Positions 13,001-24,850 of a stretch of DNA of 64,000 bases are shown in pieces (position 1 is the stretch's first letter; every line of letters begins with the position of its first letter). Location of the stretch: contig OY821744.1 of NCBI GenBank assembly GCA_963682055.1, positions 22,978,967-23,042,966 of the forward strand. Reading direction: 5' to 3'. A model generated the notes under the pieces. The model ran no database searches and was not told the origin of the DNA. It saw only the letters and a program-made list of their open reading frames with translations. Source of the DNA: Primula veris (lineage: Eukaryota > Streptophyta > Magnoliopsida > Ericales > Primulaceae). Position numbers and translations under genes: made by a program.

Positions 13001-15940
13001 CTCTTTCTCTCCCTCTCTTTTTCATGTTAAACATCTTATACCTGCTTCTGCTGTTTTTTTAATAGGGCGATAAAATTCGAAGACGTGATGAGTGGTCAAA
13101 GTGGATTCCAGCTTCAACCGAACAGCATCTCTTGCGAGTGGCTCACGCAACCCAGGTGCAGTCAGGAGAGAAGGTTGCTGTTGTCTCAAATGAACATTCA
13201 GATAAGAATAATGACGAGAAATTATCAAAGAGTGTGAACTTATCTGAACATCTATCCGGTAATGGAGAAGCTAATGATAGAATAAAGCAGAACATTGAGA
13301 TGGCCTCCCAAGATGGTGCACTGCCAAACTTTGGCAGTAGACGTTCTGATAGAAGGAATGTGTTGGTTTCTAAATCAAACATCGGCTCGTCAATTCAGGG
13401 TACTACTGGTAATGGTCCTTCTAGGTTGGATTTCTCACAAGCAAGGGAACCAGCAAGATATGTCCAACAGCGTGGAAGACGCAAAACGGGAAACATGATA
13501 GTGTCTTCAGACTTGGCTGTTGAGAATTTGCATGAAGGAACCAATGATTTTGAGGATACGTTCATGCTTGACGAAGAGTTAGAACTTGAGCAGAAGACTA
13601 TCAAAAAGGGCCACATTTCTTTGATGACAAGGTATTGAATCATAGTTTCTATGTTGTTTCAAGCAACTAGTGTAAAGTTCTAAAAAAAAATGGACCATAC
13701 TCTTTGTGCTTTTTCAAGCAACGAGTTACGCTTTAATAAGAGCATAGACCAACCAATTTATGTGGAATCTATTGTTAGCCACTACGCGATCACATATTTA
13801 TCAAATGAATGTAGCTAACAAGGGGATCTTGATTTATATTTGTGGTAGGGTAATTAAAAAAAGATGAATTCATCGACAAGTTATGCAGAAAGCATGCTGC
13901 TGACTGATGTGGCTTGTGTCTGTTGGTGGGTCAAAGGGACCTGTCACACCCCAAATTTCCACCTAAAACCCGAGACCTGAATTTGGAAACTAAAGAAAAC
14001 ATACTGGAAGAAAATACAACTTTCTAAGCACACTTCTCCGACTTATATTACACAAAAATATTATATTACATTAGTACGTTTTCTACACAACTACTCCTAA
14101 TGTACATCATTTACAAAGTATTACACCAAACTAAATAGGCTCTGAGTGTCTAGACTACCCGCACAACCCAAAATCTAGCCCGCTCGGAGCCCCGCTCAAC
14201 AGCTTAACCTGTCCTGGAACTCAGTACATCTGAACCTCCACCTAAAATAATAAAATAAACAAAGACAAGAAAACGAAGGAAAAGAGTGAGTCAACTATTC
14301 ATTATATATATACGTCAACAAACTAAAAATAAATAAATAATGCAATGCATATATATTTAGTTATTTATATATGTATTGTCTTTTTATTTCTCCTCCGCTA
14401 ACCTCCTCTACTACAACTACTTAAGCCAAGTGGCGTGACTCGATAAACGACTCAAATGTGTATAAAGTCGGATTCACAAATAAAGTGCTGGATCACTCCT
14501 CAGATCCACGTATGGAGTCAACTCCTCATGAAACCATACGCCAGCTATTGCCGTATTTTCCGTGAGCACCAGGCCCACTGGAACCCCTTTTGGCACGTGA
14601 ACCCTAAAAGAAATGTAAAAGACGGACACCGACAAACAACTCACGACAACACCACACCTCTCCTCCTCGGTTACTTAGCCTCATTATTTCTCTTTGTTCA
14701 AGAGTTATATGATAAAACATTTATTAAACTAAATGTAAAGACTACTGTCATCACAATAATAAATAACATAAAAGTGTACAGACAATTCAAACTGCAAAAC
14801 TTTTGGTCGAAAAGCTTAACAAGTCCCATGTAGTGATTCAAGTTTCAACAAAATATACATATAATTCCACTAGCATGAACTACATCAGACTTAGTAACTA
14901 GCAAGGAAAAAAAAGAAATACATGAACTAATTCATGCCCTCCATCATGAGTAAGACCCGCCTTCTTATTTAGTACCATAACAGTACCTTAATAAATCCTA
15001 TAACCAACCAATTTCAGCTATGTAATTAGCCCCACATGTCTATGAACAATTAACTCAATATACTCAGCATTTTATTGCATAACAGAACAAAACAGGAAGA
15101 CATTATTGCCATTATAATGAGTAACCCCCAAATTTTTGTACCAAATGGTACTTCATCAAAGCCGATTATCAACTGAATTCTGCTATACAACTACTACTAC
15201 TGAAAGTAAGTCTAATACCGAGACAGTTACTCGGTAAGGTCGATAACCATTCAGGTTCATTATATGATAACGACTATGATTAATTTTACTATCACAAACT
15301 ACCAAGCAATATAAAAAGCAGGGAAACAAGACCCGCCTAATAACACATAGTTAACTCCCCTTTCAACTACCGAAACTGCGCCAACCAACAAGCTTCAGCT
15401 ATAAATCTACAACTACTACAGGCAACATAAACATATATAAACATGAAACATATTCCTTCCATCGCAATGAGTACAAATAAGCCTTTCTGTACTGAAATGG
15501 CACCACAATAAAGTCACTGAACTACAAGTTCAGTTGCGCATCTACGACTACAATTAATATTACTTGATAAACTACAAATATCAAAAGGAACCGGAAATCG
15601 ATTCCTGCACTAATACAACACAAAAGACTCCCCTTTCAGTACCGAAACGGTACCTTTATGAAGCTCAACACCGGCTGGAAATACAGCAGCTGGGTAAACG
15701 TTGATTTATGCTTTAAAATTGAGAGCAAACCCGCAAGGAATCGTCTAAAAAAAATAACCAAATACAGATTTTTTCAAAATTACAAAACAGATTTTTGCAA
15801 ACTGATTTTAACCCACCAGAAAGGAGATTAAATCGACAAACCATACCTCAAAATACTCTCCTCTACCATAGCTATCTAACGGAAAAGACGGATTGAAAAA
15901 CGGATGACTGATTTGAGAGAAAATGAGGTTTAAAAAGTGT

Positions 15941-15976
<36 letters not shown>

Positions 15977-18900
15977 GTATCCTCCTCTCTGTGTATATAT
16001 ATATCTGCCTCTTTTTTTTTTATTGAGTGTATTACTATTAAAAGGCTGAAGAGGTAAACAGATAAAAACAAAGTGGACCCCACTTATTTTATTACTACTA
16101 TATTCCTGCATATATATCCATTTTGTTTCCTCTTTCTTTTTAAAAAAATAAAAAATAAAATATTATAGTTATATAAAGACATTTATTTATTCAAAAAAAA
16201 ATATATATATAAACTCAGGTTATTACAGGACCTTTGTTTATACCGATGAACTTTACGGTTTTTTTTAATGAACTTTAGAAGTTTCTTACTGGGTTACTGC
16301 CAGTGTAAAGTTCACCACTCAAGATAGTACTGTTAGGAATAATATGTAAAAACAGGTAGTTGAGGTGCTTTAATGTAAAAAAAATGACCCTAAATCCGAT
16401 CGACTGCCTGAAACATCCATTTAGCTGATCCCGTTGTCATTGATCTGTAGTTTTAGAAGGTATGCCTGATGTATATCAAAGGGAACATATAGGCACTTGT
16501 CATAGCAATAATTGCTTAATTAGATACAACCATTCACGAGCCACTATTGAGAGTGCGATCTTCAACCCCGTAAATGGCATTTAATGCTAAAAACAAAACT
16601 ATTATTTACTTCCAAGTCAACCATAGCACTAGAGGGATCGTAACCTGCACAGTAGAATGCTTAAAACTTTGAACACTCGGAAACACGAAAAAAGGTTTAT
16701 CCCAAATAATTAAATGTTGACATCTTTGTGAAAAATTTAAGACACGCATTGCTTACTCGTGCCACACCGGTTTATTTATACTCCCCCGTCCCATTTTATT
16801 TGGCCAGTTTTCTATTCTGTGGTGTCCCATTTTATTTTACTGGGTTTTGTGAAAATTTAAGGCACGCCTTGCTTCCTCGCGCCACACCGGTTTATTTATA
16901 CTCCCTCCGTCCCATTTTATTTGGCCAGTATTCTATTTTGTGGTGTCCCATTTTATTTTACCGGGTTTTCCTTGACAATCATAAAAGACAAAGGCGATGA
17001 TTGTGTCCCCTTGATATTTTTGATTCCCCGTAGTGCCCCAATAAATTGGGACGGAGAGAGTACTATATATCTACCAACTGTAAATAATTCTAGCTGAAAT
17101 GGCGAAAAAACAAAATTATTGGTGTATGTTATATATTGTATGATCAAGTATATGTTCCCCTGACAATGACATTGTTTATTGTAATTTCTAGCATCACAGG
17201 TAGTTTTAGATTATCTGATTCCAGTTGCAATGTTCATTTTTGTTCAGGCAATAATTAATGACTTACAGTGTTTTAGTACTTTTACGAAATTTCCGTTATA
17301 CTTTTGTTGATTCGTTGTCCACATGTTTTTTTAATGCTTTCACCTCGTTATCCGTGTTGATTTACGCAATTGTGGTTATTGTCCTTTTCATTTCATGTTA
17401 TCATTACTGCTTAAAGGATTGTGGAAGAAGATGATGAGGCCGTTGTCAATGATCAGGATGTTGAGAGGCTAGTAATTGTTACCCAGGTAGTGAAGTTGCA
17501 TGTCATTTCCCCAGTTATTTATTTAATCTTTGTTTCGCCGTACTTCTCTAACAATTAATTTGAAGTGTTTTGATGATCAAATTGTTTCTTTTCTTTCCCA
17601 TGACATTTGATTTGTAATTAGTAAGTTTATTTTGATATTATTTGAAGTGTATTCAATTAATGTTTGAGCTGGCATTTTTGCCTTCTAGGAGGGTAACATG
17701 TCGGGCCATTTCCTTTTAAAACGGCAAGCGCCTGCTACAGTTTTGTTTGATTAATTAGAGGAAGTGTGCCTGCGTTTTATGTATAATCAGGTGGTTCATT
17801 TAGATTAAAAAAACACGGAACTGTTCTTGACTTAGGATGTTGGATCACCAAGTCACATTGCATGCAATTATTATGGGAGATTATGATACGAAGTTGAGTT
17901 ATTTGACACTCTCCAACTTCCAACTATTAGGGTAAGTAGTATTTCTGGATTAGATTAGTTTTCAGCTGGACTTGGTTCATAATAAGCAATTTTTGTCTTG
18001 TTCCTCTATTTCTGGGAATTGTATACTATAGCACTTCTTGCTCGAGTAAGAAATTTTCGGATTTAATTTTTCCTTCTCTGCAGTGAAACAAAGGATTTGA
18101 AATGATACAAATTCTTCTTCTTTCTATTGTGCCTAGCGAAGAAACTGACTAAGCGTACTCTTTCAGACCCAGACTTCTTTTGCTAAGTCTTATTCTTATA
18201 TAGAAGAGCCAATTGTTGCCAAAACCCACATTTTAGTAGTAGGCGGCACTCCCTCTTAATTTTTAGTAGGCGGAACCATTCTTAGAGGGTTATCTGGAAA
18301 ATTTTCCTGATTTTTTTTAAACTGTGATGTCGGTCAAAATCGGTGCTTTCATTCTGATGCTTGGTGTTTCCAATCAACCATGAAAAAAATAATTTTCTAA
18401 ATGATGCTTAATTAGAGAGACTTTTTTATTTTTTCCGGTAAGTAATTAGAGAGACTTAATTTTGGTAGAAGGCCTTGTTCTTCTTCTGTATCAAATAAGA
18501 CCTTGGGTTACCTCTGATTCCCTTTTCATTTCATATTAGTATCTTAACTGCAAGCCGTACATAGGGAGGCGATAAAGTGTTAAAGCGTAGCATTCAGGGA
18601 TTTCTTAATTACAAAAGGGCATTCTATGGAATTAAGAGGACTCAGGGTTTTAGGACTTTTGACACATTTTTAAGGCTGCTTTTCATTTGTCTTCTCCAAC
18701 AGAAAGTAATGGTGTTTGATTATCAAGATTGTAGTCTCCTTTTCTTCAAAGTCCTGAAGTTTGACAATAGAAAGCATGTAGTTTCTTAATTCAAAAAAGC
18801 ATTAATTTCTCGCTACGGGCAGTGGTCATGGTTCAAACATGGAAAAACCAACCTACCTGTATATTTTTCCTGCAGACCCGCAGCGAGAATGTTTCCTTAA

Positions 18901-21900
18901 CTCAGCTTGTGTAGTCAATATGTTCATCTTTGTGCAGTGTTTCATAATTTTGAAAGGCAAACTGTATCCATGTTTTTGTTGTTACATTATTGCTAACAGC
19001 TTTCTACTGTTGTGCAGAAGACTGAACCAGGTGAAAAGTCTCGTAATGAATCTAAGTGCATTTCAAATGAGCTAGCTTCTGCCCTCAATGATGGCCTCTA
19101 TTTCTATGAGCAGGTTCATGCTCACAGTTTGTTATTGTGTTTCTCTTAGTTGCCTACAACTTTCGAAGATCTCTTATCTTGACCAATGTATTGCTCCATT
19201 TCGCAATTTCAGGAACTGAAATCTAAGCGCTCTGGCCGTAGAAAGAAGAACTCAAACAATGATAACAAAGATGGGACTTGCAAATCCTCTTGCAGTGGGT
19301 TGACAGTAGCCAATTCAAAAACTATTGATCATCAGACGCCCGAAAACAGTGGGTGTGAAGCAGGACATGGGAGTACAAACTCTCGTAGGAAGCAAAATAA
19401 AGGATCGAAATCGTTTCACAAGCAGCGATTATTCTTTAGTAATTTTAAAAACCAAGGAGCTGCTCACCATTCTGTTGGGGCTGTCGCAGAGAGTCCGCCT
19501 GGTTCTTCAATTGGTTTCTTCTTTGGTTCTACACCGCCTGAGTCTCAAAGGTGAATTATACTATTTTTTGAAGCATATTTTTCGGTGGCCAAGAAGTCGG
19601 TTTAGTGTACATTAGAACGATTTATACTATGTGTTCTTAACTTAATTGACTATTTATTTGTCTATTTTGATTAAATAAAACTGGATCACTGTTTTTACAG
19701 CATGATAAGGTCTTCAAAGTTGAGTGTATCACCTCATGCAAATATTCTTGCTAGCAGTCCACCTGTGGGCTCCATGCCAAAGCCTTTTCCACCATTTCAG
19801 CATCCTAGTCATCAGTTGTTGGAAGAAAACGGTTTTAGACAGCAAAAGTAAGTGAATTTAAATTTTGTTAAATTTTACATGTTATGATTGGCATAGTATG
19901 AGTTAGGGCTGGCAAAAAGAACCGAAAACCCGAAAGCCAATCCCGATCCAACCCAAATCCAGCAAAAAAAACGATCCGAGTCTGACACCAGATGAATACA
20001 ATTCAAATCCTACGGTACGAGATTGGTTATAGATTTCTATATCAAAATCCAAAATCCATTTAAAAAACCGAAATCCGAACAAGTTATAAATAACTCGAAT
20101 ATACTAGCATTTTAAAAAAAATTAGCTATATATGTGATATGAATTTATATTTTTATATAGATTATAACTTCAAGTATATAAACAAATGTAAATTTTATGT
20201 CATTTATACTGTATATTATATTATATATTACTGTAATTTTTATGCCAGCATATTGTAACTCCAACTTCTATATTGTTAATGTTATCCGATAGTTTCTTCT
20301 TATTCATTAATTTCAAACAACTTGTTATTTACCATCTTGTTTGCTAAATGCAAAATACATATAAAAACTAATGAAGCAATATTTAAACATTTCAAATAAA
20401 TAATAAAATGCAAAACATATTAAATAAATAATAAAATGTGAATAAAGAAAACGAGTGAAATCTTATCGGGTCCAAATCCAATCCGCGAAAAATGAAAAGG
20501 ATCCGGTATGGATCGGATATAATATGAGTGCTTTTGGAAGAAACCGATTCGGAAAAATAAAAAAGTCCGAAAAGAAATTGATCCGAAAATCCGAAATCAG
20601 ACAGACTGGATCAGATCAATTTGTTTTTTCCACCTCTAGGTATCAGTGCCTGAAAAAGACTTATTTTTGTCGGATCCAAGAGAAGGTTCATGCTAGAAAC
20701 AAATAATGTATCTAGATACAAAAACTCAATAAACATAAGAGCTAGATGATCAAAATTGTTTCCAGAACACTGCATCATACTCAATCAGTGGCCAAAATGC
20801 ATAATTTTTTTTTTGGTAAGATGCTTCGCGCCATACTGCTTAGTGGTGTTTCAGCCAGTTGTTTGTTAACAAAACAATCTATATGTTGCTTGGCTGTCAA
20901 CTAACATTTTTCAGTGCCACTAATATAGGGTTTTCTTGTTACAGCCAATGCATGTGATTTTACATCTACAAGTGAACATCTTAAGGCTAGGAGTCACCAT
21001 TTTAAAGTGATTGGCTATGAATTCAGCTGTTAGAGCTATCAACTATTCTTTCAATGTCCAATACCAGTTAGTTGAGTTGTCCACTGGTTTGAAACTTTCT
21101 GTTTCTTCATGCTCTTGCTCTTTGATGTAGGTACATGAAATTCCAGAAGCGATGCTTGAGTGACCGAAAGAAAATGGGCATTGGTTGCAGCGAGGTAGTT
21201 TCTTTATGCCCGGCATGTCATATAATTGAAAGCAAGAAAGTTGATCCTAGTTATTGCCCTTTAAATTAATATGGAATAACGAGTTGACTGAATGTTTCTA
21301 TTAAGTAACAGATGGTTAAATACTTTAGAAGGAAAAAGAGAAAAAACCATAACATTAAGTCAAGTGGAAAACAATACCTTGAGAGAACAAACCCAAAGAA
21401 CTGTTAAGGAAACCTAATAAGGTTCTAAGTTGTAACAAAGCTAAACAAGTCGATCTCACATGATACCAAAATTAACCCATAACAAGCAAGAATCTAGAAT
21501 AAAGCTTTAGAAAAGTACAAGAAGAAGTTAATGGAGAAGAAGAGATGAGTTTATAATAACCACGAGAGTGAAAACATAGGAATCGAACTTTTGTATTCAG
21601 TAAATCTATTTTTCTGAATTAACAAATGTCTGACGTGGTCCACTCTTGTTTTCTCTTTTCCCTATAAGAGCACCCAGTCTTTTTTATAACGTATATGACA
21701 ATAGTTATACCAAACAGCTCCAATCTGTTTTATTGCATCTCCTTATGTGGGAAACCCATTTTGTTGTTGTTAATATGGGTTTATTGGAGGGCATGTATTT
21801 TTATCAAATAAGCTCTATTAGTAGTCATGTTTAATTGAATTGTGATTCTTAACCAACCTCAGTATTTCACACGGACGTCTACAGGATTTTTGGTATACAT

Positions 21901-23488
21901 ATGCGGTTACACATCATAGGTGATGTGTTTCGCCATTAAAACTGAAATCCTTGCATTTTGGTTTGTTGCCTATGTTTCTATTTTGAAGGTTGGCATGTTG
22001 CATTTTATAAAATGCCAAGTGTAAAAGGTAGGTAGATAGTTTCTAGAATTGGTTTCGTGATGCGTTTCTTGTTGTCCTTGTGCGTATGTCAAAAGAACAG
22101 TTGCAGATTAATTGATGATAAATGATTTAGGAGCTGTTTATGAAAGGATAGTTTTCTTTTTACTATCATATGCTTTTGCGTCATGGGGGTTCATTGTTGT
22201 GCCCACACTTGTAAAAAAAAACTATTTATAAGTTTGGTCTTACATTCCATGTTTTAAAGCTTGAAGAGTTGTGACTTACGGAATTAATCAGGAAAAGTAA
22301 TTGAAATATTGTGCCGTATTATTTGACAAGGATTGTTCCTTCTACTCGCAGGAAATGAACTCACTGTACAGATTTTGGTCATACTTTCTGAGAGATCTCT
22401 TTGTACCTGCCATGTACAATGAATTTCAAAAGCTGGCATTGGAAGATGCAGATACTAATTATTACTATGGGATGGAATGCTTGTTCAGGTTTTATAGGTA
22501 TGTATATTCTTCAATCTTTTACGTTTAGGTTATCTTATCATCCAAGTGTTATATCACTAATCAGATATTCCCTTTCGGCTACCCCTTTGAACAATTTAAA
22601 TCCTGTTCCAGTTATGATACTTTAATTTGTCTTCATCCATCTGTTTTGTTTGAATAAACATATAAATTGGTCACCAGATGCCATGAAATTTGAATAAGGT
22701 CTCTCATGGCAAACTGTTTGTCATTTCAGCTACGGCTTGGAAAAAGAATTTAAAGACGACCTGTATGAGGACTTCGAAAAGCATACCCTTCACTTCTATA
22801 GCAAAGGCAACATTTATGGCCTTGAAAAATATTGGTAAGTTTCTTTTTCTTTTTTTAATATGTTTTATACCTCAACGATCGTACGTAGACAACACATAAT
22901 GCACGCACACCACCCAACTTATTTTTCTCCTAGTTCGCTTCTTCTCAGTGTTATAAAAAGTGAGCCTAGGCCTAAATTAGGCAGAGCCTAGGCGGTAGGT
23001 GGAGTCTAGAAGCCTAGCAGATTAGGGGGATTAAGCGGTTAGGCGGTGAATATGCAGAATTAGGCGACAAAAATCCACCTAAAATTTGCCTTGCGCCTTT
23101 TGGAACATTGCTTCTTCCTATACTTGTAGTGTATGGCATATATTTTAAGGCAAATTTCAAGGAGCGAAGAAGACACATAAAGAAGAAAAGAGGGAAAGAA
23201 TAAATACACATCAAATTTAAGAAATTACGTGGTTTTGGACAACTACTTTTTCCCAGTTCATGGATTTCATGTGGAAAATCCCTTTTTTTGTTGGTCTCAC
23301 TCATCATATGTATGACGCCTAGACTTGACCACAAATAGCTTATTGTTTGTGACAGGGCGTTCCACCATTATAGGGATGCTCGTGGCCAGAAAGAACCAAT
23401 AAAGAAACATCCTGAGTTGGATCGGTTACTTAAGGAAGAATATGTTTCTTTGGAGGATTTTCAGGGAGCTAGAGTCAAGACAAACTAA
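7059..23488 (+). CDS. LARP1: La-related protein 1 (LARP1, plant LARP1a-like), 14 exons
   Basis: Cytoplasmic RNA-binding protein; the family regulates translation and decay of mRNAs, including TOP mRNAs and heat-stress mRNA decay in plants. Exons: 7059-7289, 10913-11447, 11950-12121, 12487-12577, 12795-12866, 13066-13631, 17417-17486, 19018-19113, 19213-19550, 19701-19847, 21131-21194, 22352-22497, 22730-22834, 23356-23488. All have GT/AG boundaries, phases fit throughout, and the sum is 2766 nt (921 aa plus stop). Residues 1-290 are Pro/Ser-rich. The La motif is at about 296-375 ([25 protein letters not shown]). A conserved plant LARP1 segment ([13 protein letters not shown]) is exon 7. The DM15 region is at about 773-921 ([32 protein letters not shown]). 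Start chosen from the in-frame upstream stop. Its introns hold four MITE or solo-LTR insertions. Exon 14 lies inside the duplicated segment. An extra small exon in the 3.6-kb intron 1 cannot be excluded. Confidence 0.92.
12066..13137 (+). other. La motif coding region of LARP1 (exons 3-6)
   Basis: The La motif is spread over four exons: the end of exon 3 ([10 protein letters not shown]), exon 4 ([20 protein letters not shown]), exon 5 ([20 protein letters not shown]) and the start of exon 6 ([14 protein letters not shown]). The aromatic and Gln/Asp residues that line the 3'-end RNA pocket in La proteins are present (QIEYYFS, DENL, DHFL). The closing residues WSKWI mark the plant LARP1 family. 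Confidence 0.88.
13942..16227 (-). mobile_element. Large solo LTR (about 2.3 kb) in LARP1 intron 6
   Basis: The block begins TGTCACACCCC and ends TTATTACA on the + strand and is flanked by an exact 5-bp repeat GGACC (13937-13941 and 16228-16232), as for LTR-retrotransposon insertion. On the minus strand it would read TGTAATAACC...GGGGTGTGACA, a style of end seen in large Ty3/gypsy-type LTRs of plants. There is no gag or pol and no second LTR, so it is best read as a solo LTR left by LTR-LTR recombination. Inside are loosely repeated units with the words CTCCCCTTTCA and ACCGAAAC (about 14940-15670) and an (AT)n run near 15944-15974. A complete terminal-repeat element of another type is a less likely alternative. 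Confidence 0.7.
16727..16972 (+). repeat. Direct tandem duplication, about 119-bp unit
   Basis: Two adjacent copies of a roughly 119-bp unit begin at about 16727 and 16846. Each runs from TTTGTGAAAA through CACACCGGTTTATTTATACTCC, the TCCCATTTTATTTGGCCAGT block and on to CGGG/CTGGGTTTT. The second copy contains the left end of the Stowaway MITE at 16901, so the duplication includes the MITE end together with host flank. Confidence 0.75.
16901..17060. mobile_element. Stowaway-type MITE in LARP1 intron 6
   Basis: It starts CTCCCTCCGTCCC and ends GGGACGGAGAGAG, the typical terminal inverted repeat of Stowaway (Tc1/mariner) MITEs, and is flanked by TA on both sides (16899-16900, 17061-17062). 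Length is 160 bp and there is no coding. The left end is duplicated together with flank upstream, so the two ends now have unequal neighbours. Confidence 0.82.
19904..20639. mobile_element. hAT-like MITE in LARP1 intron 10
   Basis: The 736-bp block has ends TAGGGCTGGCAAAAA and, in reverse complement, CTAGAGGTGGAAAAAA, resembling plant hAT terminal repeats. It is flanked by an 8-bp repeat with one mismatch, GTATGAGT (19896-19903) and GTATCAGT (20640-20647). Subterminal parts are rich in CCGAAAA/GATCCGA words around an AT-rich core. There is no transposase, so it depends on an element elsewhere. Confidence 0.72.
21131..23488 (+). other. DM15 region of LARP1 (exons 11-14)
   Basis: Exons 11-14 encode the C-terminal DM15 region, three helical hairpin repeats that in animal LARP1 bind the cap and first nucleotide of TOP mRNAs. 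Visible repeat cores are [19 protein letters not shown]...[10 protein letters not shown], and [10 protein letters not shown]...YGLEKYWAF. Its presence places the gene with plant LARP1a-like proteins rather than LARP1b/c, which lack DM15. Only the last of these exons was copied into unit B. Confidence 0.85.
22946..23110. mobile_element. Small hAT-like MITE in LARP1 intron 13, spanning the duplication breakpoint
   Basis: A 165-bp block begins CAGTGTTATAAAAAG and its other end reads CAATGTTCCAAAAGG in reverse complement, an imperfect inverted repeat. The flanks CTTCTTCT (22938-22945) and CTTCTTCC (23111-23118) match at 7 of 8 positions, as for a hAT target duplication. The inside is rich in GCCTAGGC/TTAGGCGG words. 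Unit B starts 8 bp inside this element (22954), so its copy lacks the left end. Confidence 0.6.
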
Positions 23489-24601
23489 TAAGGTGGTGAA
23501 TATAGAAGATCGGGGTGCCGAAATTACAAGTCAAAAATAATGAAGAAACTTCCCAAGTGCTATAAGGAGGTGGTGCCGAATTTATAAAGGAAAAGTCACA
23601 ACCATTTATAGAGGAGCTGAAGTTAGCGGCCTAACTTTCTAGTGATGAGACAAGTTTTTGTACATTGTAACTTTCTGGTGTTAGCCTCACCACTTGGTGG
23701 CAGCTGACTGGCTAATCCATGTGCTATTTGCAGAATTAAGTTGCGAAAGAGCTATGGTTGCTTCTTATATTAAATTGTATTTTGTATATAGCAAATTTTT
23801 CTGAAACACAAAAAAAAAAGGAAAAGAAAAGATGGAACTGGGTTCATCAAAACCTAACTTAATAGTATTTGTGAATGTTTAAACAATAAGGTGCGGTGAT
23901 TTCTTTTATTAGCCCGTCGATGAGCTTGATCGTGTTAATTTCATTGCATTTTTGGGTAACATTTTTGACTGTTCGCTTATCTTCAACCCCTGATCAATCC
24001 ATCTTACACAACCCAACTTATCTTTCAATGTTGACCACCAACCAGGCCCTCTCCTTCACCGATGCCTCATCTCTATCACAACCCAAAACCCTTGTATCTA
24101 TATGCCTATGTATATTCGCATTTATATTCATTTTTGTTTTATTATTGGATTATTAGATGTATTTCACAAGTTGAAATTAAGTCCTAAATTAGTATAAGCC
24201 GTTGATCAAATTGATCTGAAACTAACAAAGACGTTCATGTTTCCATCAAAATTGGATTAAATCCGTCAAAATTGAGAAAAAGACAGGAAATTTTTTTAAA
24301 AAAATAAGATGTAAGATTACAAAATTGAAAAAAATAAGAATTGAGCAATTGAAAAAAAGCCATCCATAATATACCGGGTAAAGAACCTATTCAGAAAACT
24401 CGTTGAAACGATGTCACTTGTTAGAATGTGTTATCTAAAGAGGCACAACGAGCGTTTATTTAATCCTTTAGTAGTACATTTTCCAATACCCTTACAAATG
24501 TACATTCTGCAGGTCCCGTATATACATAAAATAAAATATTATATACATATAGTGTGCAGTGTTTTGGAAGAGTACTCCAGAAAATACAATAATTTATGGA
24601 C

Positions 24602-24644
<43 letters not shown>

Positions 24645-24821
24645 TCCCCTTTTTGTAAATATGACAGTCGAAAATGATGTTTAGTGGTTAAGAGTTAATA
24701 AGACCATTTTCTTGTCGGCCACCTAGTAAATAATTATTTAGTGGTGTTAGAAATCACTCTATGTGTGCTGCTCTACACCTAGCAAGCAACTACCTAGCTA
24801 CTTCCCTCCCTACCCGCCAAA
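23489..24821. other. LARP1 3' flank and dioxygenase A upstream region
   Basis: It holds the LARP1 3' UTR and the promoter side of dioxygenase copy A. An (AT)n microsatellite lies at about 24609-24641. A reading of 86 codons at 23896-24156 is conserved in unit B, but it resembles no known protein and is probably chance. A 47-bp stretch (24401-24447) is unrelated to the 98 bp at the same place in unit B (51967-52064). Confidence 0.55.
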
Positions 24822-24829
24822 TATAAAAA
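24822..24829 (+). promoter_or_regulatory. TATA box of dioxygenase copy A
   Basis: TATAAAAA lies 22 bp before the first ATG (24851) and 43 bp before the second in-frame ATG (24872). A usual TATA-to-start distance of 25-35 bp puts transcription start near 24850, so the second ATG may be the real translation start. The same arrangement occurs in copy B (about 52485). Confidence 0.5.
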
Positions 24830-24850
24830 TAAATAGTTACACATTACTGA

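Noticed and set aside
14456..14833. 125-codon + strand reading inside the LARP1 intron 6 solo LTR
   Set aside because: Low-complexity reading within an LTR; no gag or pol motif.
16728..17000. Repeated-looking peptide in LARP1 intron 6
   Set aside because: The internal peptide repeat is the translated 119-bp tandem duplication around the Stowaway MITE, not a gene.
20455..20706. 83-codon reading in LARP1 intron 10
   Set aside because: Produced by the CCGAAAA-rich end of the hAT-like MITE.
23014..23334. 106-codon minus-strand reading in LARP1 intron 13, also in unit B (50577-50897)
   Set aside because: Conserved only by the duplication; it overlaps a MITE and an intron and resembles no protein.
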